A stretch of 64,000 nt of DNA from assembly GCA_003279875.1 (NCBI GenBank), contig QCGN01000004.1:1-64000 (forward strand). Direction: 5' to 3'. The notes under the pieces are model-generated. The model did no database searches. It had not been told where the DNA came from and saw only the letters and a program-made list of their open reading frames with translations. This document shows, in pieces, positions 1 to 13,175 of this stretch (positions are counted from its first letter, which is position 1; the number at the start of each line of letters is the position of its first letter). The position numbers and the translations under genes were made by a program. This stretch comes from Prochlorococcus sp. AG-388-D03. GTDB taxonomy: Bacteria > Cyanobacteriota > Cyanobacteriia > PCC-6307 > Cyanobiaceae.

Positions 1-86
1 TGAACCTACATAACTTAAGTTAATCTTATTTTTATTTGGGCTACGCAATTCATATTGAGTAGATTTTTTCTACAAAAGGATTTGAA

Positions 87-1571
<1,485 letters not shown>

Positions 1572-1696
1572 ACAGGGAGACAACAAAATGTAAATATTAA
1601 TTTTGTCACCTTAGGTCGATCGGTATCTCAGATTTTTAATTTTTTAAGAATTTCAGTTTCTAAGTTTTTTCTAGGTCACACCCATCACTTTTTCCT
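1572..1696 (+). other. 16S-tRNA-Ile internal transcribed spacer
   Basis: Transcribed spacer between 16S and tRNA-Ile. It holds no ORF of note. It contains two copies of TAGGTC, near 1614 and 1671, flanking a T-rich stretch. In cyanobacteria this segment forms processing helices (the D1 region) and is used for ecotype typing. No further element can be assigned by eye. Confidence 0.8.
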
Positions 1697-1770
<74 letters not shown>

Positions 1771-1782
1771 TATCTCTATGTT

Positions 1783-1855
1783 GGGGGTATAGCTCAGTTG
1801 GTAGAGCGCCTGCTTTGCAAGCAGGATGTCAGCGGTTCGAGTCCGCTTACCTCCA
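1783..1855 (+). tRNA. trnA: tRNA-Ala (TGC)
   Basis: 73-nt cloverleaf. The acceptor GGGGGTA pairs with TACCTCC (one G-U) and the discriminator is A. The anticodon loop is TTTGCAA with anticodon TGC, and the T-arm is TTCGAGT. It lies 12 nt after tRNA-Ile in the rRNA spacer. CCA is not encoded. Confidence 0.97.
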
Positions 1856-2116
1856 CTGAATACCACCTCTTCCATATTGTTAAAGAGGAAAAATGTTATG
1901 TGTTGTGCCCCTTGCTCTGAACGAATTTAGCTTCCTATTTTTACTAAATAAGATGCTGGACTCATTGAATTAATATTCATTGTTTTCAGAGAACCTTGAC
2001 AACTGCATAGATTATTTTTGAAGACAATAAGCATCTTTATGATGCAGATTTATTATTTGTGCGAATGCATTAAATAACAATTCTATTAAGCTGATGCTTC
2101 AATTATTGAAGTTATT
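1856..2116 (+). other. tRNA-Ala-23S internal transcribed spacer
   Basis: Spacer of about 260 nt with no credible coding frame. It should contain antitermination and processing signals of the rRNA operon. No box was assigned with confidence by eye. Confidence 0.7.
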
Positions 2117-4991
<2,875 letters not shown>

Positions 4992-5055
4992 AATAAACTT
5001 AATTTACTGTCTTCAATTTATATAATTTTCTATGCAGTTCTCAAGGTTCAATCTA

Positions 5056-5173
5056 TCCTGGTGTTCATGGCGATGTGGAACCACTCCGATCCATCTCGAA
5101 CTCGGTTGTGAAACGCATCAGCGGCGAAAATATTTAGGGGGTAGCCCCTTGAGAAAATAGCTCAATGCCAGGT
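5056..5173 (+). rRNA. rrf: 5S ribosomal RNA
   Basis: About 118 nt. The terminal helix TCCTGG pairs with CCAGG at the 3' end. The internal segment CATCTCGAACTCGG and a typical loop B/C layout are visible. It is the last gene of the rRNA operon and is followed by a hairpin terminator. Confidence 0.95.
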
Positions 5174-5182
5174 AAAATTTTT

Positions 5183-5219
5183 AAAGGGTTTACTTTTTTA
5201 AAGTAAGCCCTTTTTTATT
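5183..5219. terminator. rRNA operon / mutM shared terminator
   Basis: About 13-bp stem (AAGGGTTTACTTT against AAAGTAAGCCCTT, one G-U) with a short T-rich loop and a following T-run on the plus strand. The mutM stop codon lies inside the T-run, so the hairpin probably serves both converging transcripts. Confidence 0.8.
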
Positions 5220-6093
5220 TCTGACATTTACGACACCAATGTGTACTCCTTCCTGAGATCTTTTCTCTCTCAATTAAATTTTTGCATTTACGACATTTTT
5301 TACCAGTTCTTCTATAAACATTAGTAAGCAATCCAAAATTACCATTTTCTCCTTCTAAGTCTCTAAAGTCACTAAAGGTAGTCCCACCTTCCCCAATACT
5401 TTTTTGTAAAACATTGACGATTGCTATTTTTAATTTTTTTAATTCATATTTTTTTATTGTTCTAGCTTCCCTAAAAGGAGATATACCAGCCGAGTAAAGA
5501 CTCTCATCTGCATATATATTCCCTATTCCAGCAATGATTGTTTGATCTAATAAGATAGATTTTATAGGTCTTGTTTTTTTTGCAATTACTTTTTTCAGAT
5601 AATTTATATTAAAATTTTCAGAAAATGGCTCAGGTCCTAATGTACCTAATCCTTTAATAATATTGTTAGGAGATAATCCTTCTTTAACCCACCACATTTG
5701 ACCAAAACTCCTTACATCAATATATCTAAGTTCATTATTATGATTATCAAACAGCCTTATTCTGGTATGTTTACAAGGATTAGTAAGAGTATTATTAAAA
5801 GTGAAATAACCAGTCATCCTTAAATGAACGACGAGAACACCATTTTCTTCAAGTGATAATTCATTTGCATCAATATTATTACTAACATTTTTCTTTAATT
5901 CCGCAATCAAATATTTTCCTCTTCTATTCCATTTATACAACAGTGAATTTTGAAGTCCCTCAATAAAGTCTTTTTTATCAATGGGATACGCAACAGTTGA
6001 CTCTCTACAGATTTCAACTCTTTTGATAATAAAGTTCTTGAGTTTTTGTTCTAAACCTCTTCTAACAGTTTCAACTTCAGGTAACTCAGGCAA
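5215..6093 (-). CDS. mutM: Formamidopyrimidine-DNA glycosylase (Fpg/MutM)
   Basis: Base-excision repair enzyme that removes 8-oxoguanine and formamidopyrimidines and then cleaves the abasic site. At 292 aa it is a normal size. Pro2 and Glu3 follow the initiator as the catalytic pair ([10 protein letters not shown]). Lys60 in RRGKYL matches the family's beta-elimination lysine. A C-terminal zinc finger has Cys267/Cys270 and Cys287/Cys290 with an Arg between them. It follows psaE by 4 bp on the same strand, so the two are probably cotranscribed, and it converges on the rRNA operon. The start is fixed by the catalytic N-terminal proline. Confidence 0.97.
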   Translation of the reverse strand: MPELPEVETVRRGLEQKLKNFIIKRVEICRESTVAYPIDKKDFIEGLQNSLLYKWNRRGKYLIAELKKNVSNNIDANELSLEENGVLVVHLRMTGYFTFNNTLTNPCKHTRIRLFDNHNNELRYIDVRSFGQMWWVKEGLSPNNIIKGLGTLGPEPFSENFNINYLKKVIAKKTRPIKSILLDQTIIAGIGNIYADESLYSAGISPFREARTIKKYELKKLKIAIVNVLQKSIGEGGTTFSDFRDLEGENGNFGLLTNVYRRTGKKCRKCKNLIEREKISGRSTHWCRKCQK

Positions 6094-6097
6094 ATTT

Positions 6098-6307
6098 TTA
6101 AGCTTTCTCTAATTCACTTTCTGCAAAATTATTAGTATTTGCTCCTCCCTCAGTTCCACTGATTCCGGCATAATTCACCTTTTCAAATCTGACTACACAG
6201 TTATACTTTATTCCGGTTGTATCGACTGAAGCAACTTTGCCAATTTCGTTGTACCAGTATGACTCTGGTCTTTTAACTCTTACAAGATCTCCTCTAGAAA
6301 TTGCCAT
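6098..6307 (-). CDS. psaE: Photosystem I reaction centre subunit IV (PsaE)
   Basis: 69-aa stromal/cytoplasmic PSI subunit that helps dock ferredoxin and flavodoxin. The SH3-like fold signature is clear: the N-terminus [20 protein letters not shown], then GKVASVD and [12 protein letters not shown]. Length is typical. It lies 4 bp upstream of mutM. The proximity suggests cotranscription of a photosynthesis gene with an oxidative DNA repair gene; this is an inference from spacing. Confidence 0.97.
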   Translation of the reverse strand: MAISRGDLVRVKRPESYWYNEIGKVASVDTTGIKYNCVVRFEKVNYAGISGTEGGANTNNFAESELEKA

Positions 6308-6387
6308 TAATTTAAATTTAACTAATAAAACAATACCTCAGAAGGGATATCTAAAGAAAAATTATTCACAGATATTAATCAAAGCAA

Positions 6388-7149
6388 TTAACAGAAATCA
6401 TTTATTAGATCTTTTTCAAATTTTTCTTTAGCCGGAATCCACCCTCTCCATTTTCTTCCGGGAATTCTTACATCTAAATCTTTTGTTGCACACCTTATAG
6501 AGATAATAACTTTTTTATTATTTTGATTAAGAGCGTTCAGAAATTTTCTGCCACTTCCTTCTTCTAATTCGGTTTGTTGAGTTGTTAAAGGGCCATATTT
6601 TTTACTCTCTTTACTTATAAATTGATTAATCTTTTCTTCTTTAATGGAAGTATTAACTTCTTGATTATTGATATTCTTTTCACTTAAAAATAATTTCGAA
6701 CCAACTTCTAATGAATCTGGATTCTTGAGATTATTAATTTCAATAAGTTCTTTAAAGTTTAAACCATATTTAATAGAGATTTCTGTAAGACTCTCTCCTT
6801 TTTGGACGAGATGATAGTTATTATTTATATCCTTATTAGGTTTACTTTCTTTACTAGAATCATAAATTTTTAGATTCTGTCCTACATATATATAATTTTC
6901 ATCTTTTAAATTATTTAATTTAATAATGAAATCTTTTTTTATTGAATAAAGATTTGAGATACTTGTTATGGTATCGCCAACTTGAACGATATGAGTTTTT
7001 TTAATGTCTGATATTTCATTATTAGTTGATTCTACCTTCGTAGTATTTTCAATTTGATTATTTGATGAATCAATAATTTCTTCAGCCTTTATAAAATTAG
7101 GATTGAAAAAATTAATAACAAAGGCAAATAAAATAAACGTTAATTTCAT
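6388..7149 (-). CDS. Secreted/periplasmic protein with two LysM domains
   Basis: 253 aa. Residues 1-22 form a signal peptide ending ...IKAEE. Two LysM peptidoglycan-binding repeats follow at about 53-97 (HIVQVGDTITSISNLYSI) and 112-158 (YHLVQKGESLTEISIKYGL), joined by low-complexity Asn/Glu/Lys linkers. The last 60 residues are cyanobacterium-specific and have no catalytic motif that I recognise. Probably a cell-wall-bound protein. No NlpC/P60 or M23 peptidase motif is visible, so an enzymatic role is unproven. Confidence 0.85.
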   Translation of the reverse strand: MKLTFILFAFVINFFNPNFIKAEEIIDSSNNQIENTTKVESTNNEISDIKKTHIVQVGDTITSISNLYSIKKDFIIKLNNLKDENYIYVGQNLKIYDSSKESKPNKDINNNYHLVQKGESLTEISIKYGLNFKELIEINNLKNPDSLEVGSKLFLSEKNINNQEVNTSIKEEKINQFISKESKKYGPLTTQQTELEEGSGRKFLNALNQNNKKVIISIRCATKDLDVRIPGRKWRGWIPAKEKFEKDLINDFC

Positions 7150-7229
7150 TAATTTATCTATTTTCCTAAAGATAATCTCTGTATTTAAAATCGCTATACT
7201 TTTGAAACCAAATTAATTAATTAATTAAT

Positions 7230-8621
7230 TTAAATCTTAAAAATAAATTTTATAATTTTCATTACTTTCTCATAAGGAGGGTATCTAAAATCTAAATCAA
7301 ATAAAAAGCCTTTATAAGTTATGGATTTTTGATTTGAAAAATTCTTAAATCCTTCCTCTCCATGAAATTTACCCATTCCACTTTCTCCAACCCCTCCAAA
7401 TGGCAAATTTGGAATAAGCACAGGCAACATAACATCGTTAATACAAACGGTGCCAGAGCTTGTAACTTTTGAAATATGATCATGGATTTTTTTATTTCCT
7501 CCAAAAATATATATTGCTAGGGGTTTTGAAGCTTGATTAATTTTTTTTAATGCGGATTCTTTATTGTCAATCCCAATAATGGGAAGAAGGGAGCTAAATA
7601 ATTCTTTTTGAATAATATGTTTATCTTGTAATTTTACTTTTAGAATTGTAGGTGATATTTTCATTCTTTTTTTACTACAAGTTCCTCCAAATAAAATACG
7701 TTTCTCTTTTTTATATCTTTTGAGAAGTTCTGAAGTTATGGAAAATTGGTTTTTTTGCAGTTTAGATAAGTTTTTTGACATTATTGGATCTTCGCCATAA
7801 AAAATAGTGATAAATTTCTTTAACTCCTCAACTAATTGATTTTCAATTTCTTTTTCTACAAATATATGATTAGGTGCCACACATGATTGGCCTGAATTGA
7901 AAAATTTACCCCATACAATTCTTTTTGCTGCAATTTCTAAATTTGCATTTTTGAAAATAATTGCTGGATTTGTTCCACTAAGTTCCAGAGTTAATGGAGT
8001 TAAGTTTGTTGAAGCTGATTTCATAATAGATTTCCCCGTTTCAGTACTTCCTGTAAAAAAAATATGATCGAAATTTTGTTCTACCAGTTTTATTGACTCT
8101 TTATAATCTCCCTCAATCGTTAACAAAATATCTTTTTGGAAATATTTATCAGTTAATTTTTTGATTAGTTTAGATGTAGAAGAACATTTTTCTGACGGTT
8201 TTATTACAGCAGTATTTCCCGAAGAAAAAATATTTACGAGGGGCTTTAATAGATACAATAAAGGATAATTATATGGACCTAAAATAAGGACACAACCTAG
8301 AGGTTCGTAGATTACTTTTGAGAATGATGGGAAAAGATATATTGGCGTTTTAACCTTTTTTGGTCGCATCCATAATCTAAGATTCTTCTTTATTAGGGAA
8401 ATTTCTTCTTTAATTAAGAGTATTTCTGAAAGAGCTTCAAGTTCTGATTTACCTAGATCAAGGAAAAGAGCTTTGATTATTTCTTTTTTATTCTCATCTA
8501 AAAGTTGAGAAACCTTCCTAATCTGCTGGATCCTCCAACTTATACTCTCTGTTTGACCGGTGATTACTTTATTTTTTAATTCCTTAATATTTGATTTATA
8601 CGATTTATCTAAAATATTCAT
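7230..8621 (-). CDS. Aldehyde dehydrogenase (ALDH3-like)
   Basis: NAD(P)+-dependent oxidation of aldehydes to acids; the short form (463 aa) matches the ALDH3/fatty-aldehyde group. Motifs seen are LGPYNYPLLYLLKPL (about 115-129), FTGSTETGK at the cofactor fold (about 189-197), general base Glu213 in LELSG, and nucleophile Cys247 in FNSGQSC. The C-terminal PFGGVGESGMGKFHGEEGF is typical. In cyanobacteria such enzymes can act on fatty aldehydes, but substrate cannot be read from sequence. It stands alone on the minus strand and is divergent from the rhomboid gene. Confidence 0.93.
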   Translation of the reverse strand: MNILDKSYKSNIKELKNKVITGQTESISWRIQQIRKVSQLLDENKKEIIKALFLDLGKSELEALSEILLIKEEISLIKKNLRLWMRPKKVKTPIYLFPSFSKVIYEPLGCVLILGPYNYPLLYLLKPLVNIFSSGNTAVIKPSEKCSSTSKLIKKLTDKYFQKDILLTIEGDYKESIKLVEQNFDHIFFTGSTETGKSIMKSASTNLTPLTLELSGTNPAIIFKNANLEIAAKRIVWGKFFNSGQSCVAPNHIFVEKEIENQLVEELKKFITIFYGEDPIMSKNLSKLQKNQFSITSELLKRYKKEKRILFGGTCSKKRMKISPTILKVKLQDKHIIQKELFSSLLPIIGIDNKESALKKINQASKPLAIYIFGGNKKIHDHISKVTSSGTVCINDVMLPVLIPNLPFGGVGESGMGKFHGEEGFKNFSNQKSITYKGFLFDLDFRYPPYEKVMKIIKFIFKI

Positions 8622-8741
8622 TTAGAAATTTTTTTATATGATAGTTAATATATCAGACTAATAATATTAAATATCGATAAATTATTTAAACAAATAAGGC
8701 TTTATTATTTTTTATAAATAATATTAATATTAAATCTTATT

Positions 8742-9323
8742 TTGAAAATTATAAAAAAAGAAGCACAATTTATTATTCCTTCTTTTTTATGTTTTTTATT
8801 ATTTGTAATTATCAATTTAAAGCGCTTTTTCTTGGTTCCAGACCTTTCCTATTGGTCGAGTTATCTTATTACTCAACCTTATCGGATATTAAGCTATAGT
8901 TTCGTTCATAAAGATTTTAATCATTTATTATCTAATTTATTTGGAATAATTGTAGTTAGATATTGTTTTATAAATTTGAATTTGAAGAATATATTTCTTT
9001 TCCTTTATCTAATTTTTTTATTAATACCAATTCAGACTTTTTTTTTATTTATAGTAGATAATTTTATATTTTATAATCCTAATCATTTGTTGGTTGGTTT
9101 TAGTGGAATTATATTTGGTACATTTTCCTTTATATTGCTTTCCTCTCTTTATGGGAAAGAATATATTTTGAATATTTTTATTGGCTTGAAAAAGAATAAT
9201 GAAATTTATAGATTAATGACTATTTTTTTGTCTTTAGGGATTTTTTATTCTTTTTTGCCAAGCATTAGCTTATCTGGACATGTCGCAGGAATACTGAGTG
9301 GATTTATTATTTTTTTTCTTTGA
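8742..9323 (+). CDS. Rhomboid-family intramembrane serine protease
   Basis: 193 aa, strongly hydrophobic, about six membrane segments. The GxSG nucleophile motif is in VGFSGIIFG and the catalytic His in GHVAGILSGF. YSFVHKDFNHLLSNLFG is the conserved H-x-x-x-N-H-L-x-x-N helix. All rhomboid active-site elements are therefore present. The start is TTG at 8742. A few upstream in-frame codons exist but no better start. Substrates are unknown. Confidence 0.88.
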   Translation: MKIIKKEAQFIIPSFLCFLLFVIINLKRFFLVPDLSYWSSYLITQPYRILSYSFVHKDFNHLLSNLFGIIVVRYCFINLNLKNIFLFLYLIFLLIPIQTFFLFIVDNFIFYNPNHLLVGFSGIIFGTFSFILLSSLYGKEYILNIFIGLKKNNEIYRLMTIFLSLGIFYSFLPSISLSGHVAGILSGFIIFFL

Positions 9324-9409
9324 ATTGATATTCTATCATTTCTTAGAATTGATTGAATTAACTGCCTCAAAATCTTAAAAGTCTTATTTTATTGAGCTAA
9401 AATATTTTA

Positions 9410-10300
9410 ATGAAGAAAAATTTTTCAATCAGATTAATAGCCAATGATGAGATTCAGAAAGTTACTGATTGGGCTAGGTTAGAGGGATTTGCTCCTGGCT
9501 TTGATGACGTATTAATTTATAAAAATACTGATAAAAAAGGAATATGGGTTGGATGCCTTGATAACGATCCTATAGGTTCTATCGCTTGTGTTAAATATAA
9601 TTCTTCGTATGGATTTATAGGATTATTCATCGTAAAAAAAGAATTCCGAAATATGGGGTATGGAGTGAAATTATGGAAACATGCACTAGATTATTTGAAA
9701 AATATTGATTGTATTGGTTTGGAAGCGGCTCCAAACAGATTAGATGATTACCAAAAGTGGGGTTTTAAAAAATCCTCGATAACAAATAGATGGAAATCAG
9801 AGGGTACTCAATATTTACCACATGGCAATTTTTACAAAGATGAGAATAATGCTTTTAGGGTTGTTCCAGGTAATCAGATTTCCCCTGAAGCTGTTTTGAT
9901 ATATGATTCTCAGCGAGAACCTAGTCCTAGGCCACATTTCTTGAACGATTGGTTGAAGAATTCTTTTGGAAATGTTAGTGCGCTTGTTGATAAAAATGGC
10001 ATGTGCCATGGCTTCGGGAGGATAAGACCTTGTATGCTTCAAGATAATAATCAAGGGTGGAGGATTGGCCCTCTTCTGGCGGATACTCCTCCTTTGGCAG
10101 AATTACTTATTAGAAAATTAGTTAGGAATCTAGAATCTCAAATTTTATTAGACTGTTCGAATCTTAATCCTTATGCAAATTACCTTTTATCTAGTATGGG
10201 TTTCAAAGTGATTTCACAAACTTATAGGATGTATAAAGGTATTCAACCTTCATGCCCAATGAATCAGGTATATGGGCTTGCCTGCTTAGAATTGGGCTAG
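9410..10300 (+). CDS. GNAT-family N-acetyltransferase with C-terminal second domain
   Basis: 296 aa. The N-terminal half (about 1-135) is a GNAT fold with the acetyl-CoA segment VKKEFRNMGYGVKLW (Q/R-x-x-G-x-G/A type) and LEAAPNRLDDYQKWGF near its end. The C-terminal half (about 140-296) resembles the second domain of YitH/HolE-type double-domain acetyltransferases. Acceptor is unknown. The ATG start is preceded by AT-rich sequence with no clear SD. Single gene between the rhomboid and DUF3104 genes. Confidence 0.85.
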   Translation: MKKNFSIRLIANDEIQKVTDWARLEGFAPGFDDVLIYKNTDKKGIWVGCLDNDPIGSIACVKYNSSYGFIGLFIVKKEFRNMGYGVKLWKHALDYLKNIDCIGLEAAPNRLDDYQKWGFKKSSITNRWKSEGTQYLPHGNFYKDENNAFRVVPGNQISPEAVLIYDSQREPSPRPHFLNDWLKNSFGNVSALVDKNGMCHGFGRIRPCMLQDNNQGWRIGPLLADTPPLAELLIRKLVRNLESQILLDCSNLNPYANYLLSSMGFKVISQTYRMYKGIQPSCPMNQVYGLACLELG

Positions 10301-10393
10301 TCATTTCTCTAATACGTAATCTTTTTCCTGTTTCATTTATAATTTCATAACTAGAAAATTTATAGAGTTATTGCTTTATTAGGTTGGAGAAGG

Positions 10394-10648
10394 TTAATTA
10401 TCAGCTTTTTTTAATATCTTTTCTACAGTGTCTGCGTTGATTATTACGATCTCTCCATTATCAATGTCTGCGACTTGAAATAAGGTCCATGAATTTGGAT
10501 TTCTTGCTCCTCCTATACAGTCAATCACTTGACCTATCCAATAATCATTCCGATCGTTTTGAGTATTCTCTAGAGGTTTTTCATCTCTAATTACCACATG
10601 ATCCCCAGGCTTAACAAAAAGAAATTCGTAAGTTTCCGGTGAGGTCAC
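10394..10648 (-). CDS. DUF3104 family small protein
   Basis: 84 aa. Matches the picocyanobacterial DUF3104 pattern: FLFVKPGDHVVI..., WIGQVIDCIGGARNPN, SWTLFQVADIDNGEI and a final ...INADTVEKIL. The family is short, beta-rich, of unknown function, and occurs in several copies in Prochlorococcus and Synechococcus. It converges with the GNAT gene. Confidence 0.8.
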   Translation of the reverse strand: MTSPETYEFLFVKPGDHVVIRDEKPLENTQNDRNDYWIGQVIDCIGGARNPNSWTLFQVADIDNGEIVIINADTVEKILKKADN

Positions 10649-10862
10649 GATATAACATCTTTAATAGTATAAGTGTACTATTAAATCTGTTTTCTGGTAT
10701 TGGCTTGTAGGCAGTATTTATTCTCTTAAACATTTAGAAATACACTTTGTAAGTAAGAAATACCAATCTATTTAATTTAGAAATAATTACGTAGCTATGA
10801 AATTTTTGTATTTATAAATAATTAAAAGAAATAGGTGTGAAAAACATATAGTAAATGATCTT

Positions 10863-10997
10863 TTAAATAAAAATAGATTTCAATTGATCAAGTATGTCTG
10901 TATGACTAGAGACTAATTTTGTAAATAATAAATATACTAAGCCCCCCATAGCGATTCTTCCATTTATTTTCTCTAACTGTTTTAGTTTATTAAACAA
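10863..10997 (-). CDS. High-light-inducible (HLIP/SCP)-like mini-protein
   Basis: 44 aa from a TTG start, preceded by an in-frame stop two codons upstream. Residues 9-19 (EKINGRIAMGG) match the chlorophyll-binding helix of the HLIP/CAB family, E-x-x-N-G-R-x-A-M-x-G, followed by a hydrophobic helix (LVYLLFTKLV). HLIPs bind pigments and protect photosystems under stress. This copy is shorter than many, and the TTG start makes its expression less certain. It could be a degenerate copy. Confidence 0.6.
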   Translation of the reverse strand: MFNKLKQLEKINGRIAMGGLVYLLFTKLVSSHTDILDQLKSIFI

Positions 10998-11144
10998 TTT
11001 TTTTTAAATTCTTTTTAAAACTTAGCTACTAATATTAAAAAAAAAGTATCGGTTGTTTCTAAAAATTTAATTTGTTTGAACGAAGAATATATATATATTA
11101 ATTTTGCGTAAAACAAAATAGCAGTGAATAAATATTGGTTAATA

Positions 11145-11282
11145 CTAAAGCCAGCCTTCTTTCATTTTTAAATAAAGTTGTTCTGTTTCCGCAGAATAAA
11201 TATTATTGTCTTGATATGATTGCTGCTGTTGCTGTTGTTGTTGCTGAGTGGAATCACCTTCTTGAGTTTGAATTTCGCTCAT
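11145..11282 (-). CDS. Small Gln-rich hypothetical protein
   Basis: 45 aa if started at the internal ATG at 11282 (MSEIQTQEGDST). An upstream ATG would add 15 residues but these look non-coding. The centre is a run of nine glutamines encoded by mixed CAA/CAG codons, followed by an acidic/aromatic tail ending KMKEGWL. Family not recognised. Confidence 0.5.
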   Translation of the reverse strand: MSEIQTQEGDSTQQQQQQQQQSYQDNNIYSAETEQLYLKMKEGWL

Positions 11283-11405
11283 TTGCCCATAAAAAAAAGT
11301 TTGTGTGTTAATTCTCTCATATTTCAATCTTTTTTTGCTTGTTTGAATTCTTAAATTTTATTTAAATTTCATTGAATCTGACGTTTTGTCCATATTTCAG
11401 AGAAA

Positions 11406-11507
11406 TTACTTAGCAGTAGTAGTTTTGGAGTATAGAAATTGAACCTCCCAATATACTATTCCAAGAAAAATTGCACTTGCGAGAAGAATTTCAGAAATTG
11501 TAAGCAT
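11406..11507 (-). CDS. Single-helix membrane mini-protein
   Basis: 33 aa from ATG to TAA. Residues 2-26 form one hydrophobic helix (ISEILLASAIFLGIVYWEVQF), with a short polar tail STTTAK-like. It resembles small photosystem or cytochrome b6f subunits in size, but I could not match PetG/L/M/N, PsbJ/L/M/X or Psb30. Probably a real thylakoid or plasma-membrane peptide. Confidence 0.5.
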   Translation of the reverse strand: MLTISEILLASAIFLGIVYWEVQFLYSKTTTAK

Positions 11508-11652
11508 GGCTTTGTCGTTAGTATTTTAATTTTCGTATCAACTGACACAGAAATCAATAGGTACTATATACATTAAAATTTTTATATAAATCTTAAGTGG
11601 TTAAATTAGGTCTTTGAATATTATAAAATTAAAATAAATTTAAAATTCTTTC

Positions 11653-12087
11653 GTGGAAAATTCCATAAACATTTCTATCTTGATCCCCTTGATACCAATG
11701 GGTATGGCTTTACTTATATTAAGTCTGCTAGTAAGTTTCAATAGAACAATCAATAGACTTACTAAGCCAGTTAGCGCTCTTGCAGTCTTTTCTTTATTGA
11801 GTTCTGCTCTGATAAGTGCATTCTTATATTTAAAAAAAATTGAAGGCGAAGTATTTTTATCTGATTATCTAAAACTCTTTGGAAGTACAAATTTAATACT
11901 CCACCTAAATTCTTTAACTGAAAAAATCGTAATATTTTTTGCCGTAATAATCGCAATTGTAATTGGAGTGCTCTTTTATAAATTGCCTAGGCGAAAAGGC
12001 TATGTCTCATTGATTATCGGAATTAGCTTGATTTCTTCCTCGATAATGTTTGCAGTATTTTTTCTTGATTTTTCAGTCTTAATTTAG
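11653..12087 (+). CDS. Truncated NdhF/NuoL-like membrane protein
   Basis: 144 aa from a GTG start, four predicted membrane helices. The N-terminus (ILIPLIPMGMALLIL...NRTINRLTKPVSAL) and LHLNSLTEKIVIFFAVII resemble the start of antenna subunits of complex I (NdhF/NdhD/NuoL, where 'DSLT' follows helix 2). Only the first quarter of such a protein is present, with no proton-channel helices. It may be a free-standing accessory subunit or a remnant. Its last 4 nt overlap the convergent terminal oxidase. Confidence 0.5.
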   Translation: MENSINISILIPLIPMGMALLILSLLVSFNRTINRLTKPVSALAVFSLLSSALISAFLYLKKIEGEVFLSDYLKLFGSTNLILHLNSLTEKIVIFFAVIIAIVIGVLFYKLPRRKGYVSLIIGISLISSSIMFAVFFLDFSVLI

Positions 12088-12593
12088 GATTGAGTTATCA
12101 TCGCTAAGGCTTCATTAAGTTCTTCAACGTGATTAAGTTCGTCTTGCGCAATTTCTTTTATCTTTTGATCTTCAGGGTGATCTTTTAGGTACTTTGTATA
12201 GGTATTAAATGCATGCTCTTCAATTTTGATATTTACGTCATAAGCATTTCTTGGAGAACAGAAATAATAAAAAACCATGATCCAGTAATAGACAAGTACA
12301 AGGTGCCTTGCTAAAAACCTGTCAATCCAAAACTTATCTCCTCCTCTTTTCTCCATTTCTTTTAGATGCTCCGTCTCATTAATGGCTTGGTAAAAATGTT
12401 CTTTCATCAAAAACATTGTGATGTCATTTTTTAATCCAAGTGATTCTTTGAAATGAAGAACAGAAAGAAAAGCAAAATAAGGAGACCTTGCAATAACTTC
12501 TAATACCCAAAATCTCTGCAAATGCCTATCTGAATAAACAAAATCAAGGATCTTAACCGTATTGTTTAGAATAAATGAATTCAAATTTTTCAT
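12084..12593 (-). CDS. ptox: Plastoquinol terminal oxidase (PTOX, alternative oxidase family)
   Basis: Di-iron oxidase that transfers electrons from plastoquinol to oxygen, acting as a safety valve in the thylakoid. All iron ligands are present. Counting from the upstream TTG start at 12614 they are Glu39 (VLEVIARSPYFAF), Glu80/His83 (NETEH), Glu132 (IEEHA) and Glu159/His162 (DELNH). ATGs at 12602 and 12593 are more likely starts. About 170 aa is shorter than plant PTOX, as usual for picocyanobacteria. Cyanophages also carry this gene. Convergent with the NdhF-like gene. Confidence 0.92.
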   Translation of the reverse strand: MKNLNSFILNNTVKILDFVYSDRHLQRFWVLEVIARSPYFAFLSVLHFKESLGLKNDITMFLMKEHFYQAINETEHLKEMEKRGGDKFWIDRFLARHLVLVYYWIMVFYYFCSPRNAYDVNIKIEEHAFNTYTKYLKDHPEDQKIKEIAQDELNHVEELNEALAMITQS

Positions 12594-12748
12594 AATAACC
12601 ATTGCTTCTATCAATAAGTATAATTACTTAAATACTAGGCGTTTAAACTTTTAACTAATAATTAATATTTTTAAAGTTTAAGCAAATCAAAATTAAGGAT
12701 TGAAAAAAAATTTTTTTAATGCATATTTTAAATAGCTAAATTTTTTAA

Positions 12749-12889
12749 ATGACTTCAACTGAAAGGATTGCCAATGCTAAAAAAAGAATTAATGAGTTAG
12801 AAAGACTAATTAAATATTGGGATAATTCAAATAAACAAAATATCAAGAAAATTGATTTTGAAGTTAATAATGAAAAGATAGCTGCTTAA
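12749..12889 (+). CDS. Small coiled-coil hypothetical protein
   Basis: 46 aa starting MTSTERIANAKKRINELERL. Amphipathic, with heptad-like Leu/Ile spacing in residues 5-24 and a charged C-terminus. ATG to TAA with codon use like its neighbours. Family not recognised. Confidence 0.45.
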   Translation: MTSTERIANAKKRINELERLIKYWDNSNKQNIKKIDFEVNNEKIAA

Positions 12890-13047
12890 TTTATGTGCTT
12901 GAAATAAACTACGCTTGTTTTCCTATATATTTAGTACATTATTTAATTGTTTAATATTCATATCATTCATTTTGATTGATTAGAGCAATTAAACCTATTT
13001 TCAAAATTCAAAATTACAAATAATCTAGTTAGATATTAGATTATTTT

Positions 13048-13161
13048 ATGAATACATTTACTAACAAATACTTGTTTCCTATAAAGTTACTCCCTTGGAT
13101 TTTCTGGGGGATCATACTAGTTGTTAGTGTTTATTTATTCTCTAATGCATGGATAAGTTAG
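13048..13161 (+). CDS. Single-helix membrane mini-protein
   Basis: 37 aa. A polar N-terminus (MNTFTNKYLFPIKL) leads into a helix rich in W/I/V (PWIFWGIILVVSVYLFS). The layout suits a small thylakoid-membrane peptide. Not matched to a named photosystem subunit. Confidence 0.45.
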   Translation: MNTFTNKYLFPIKLLPWIFWGIILVVSVYLFSNAWIS

Positions 13162-13175
13162 AGATTTATGATTTT

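Noticed and set aside
6237-6431. 64-codon plus-strand frame between psaE and the LysM gene
   Set aside because: Antisense to the psaE start and to the LysM gene end; composition is not protein-like.
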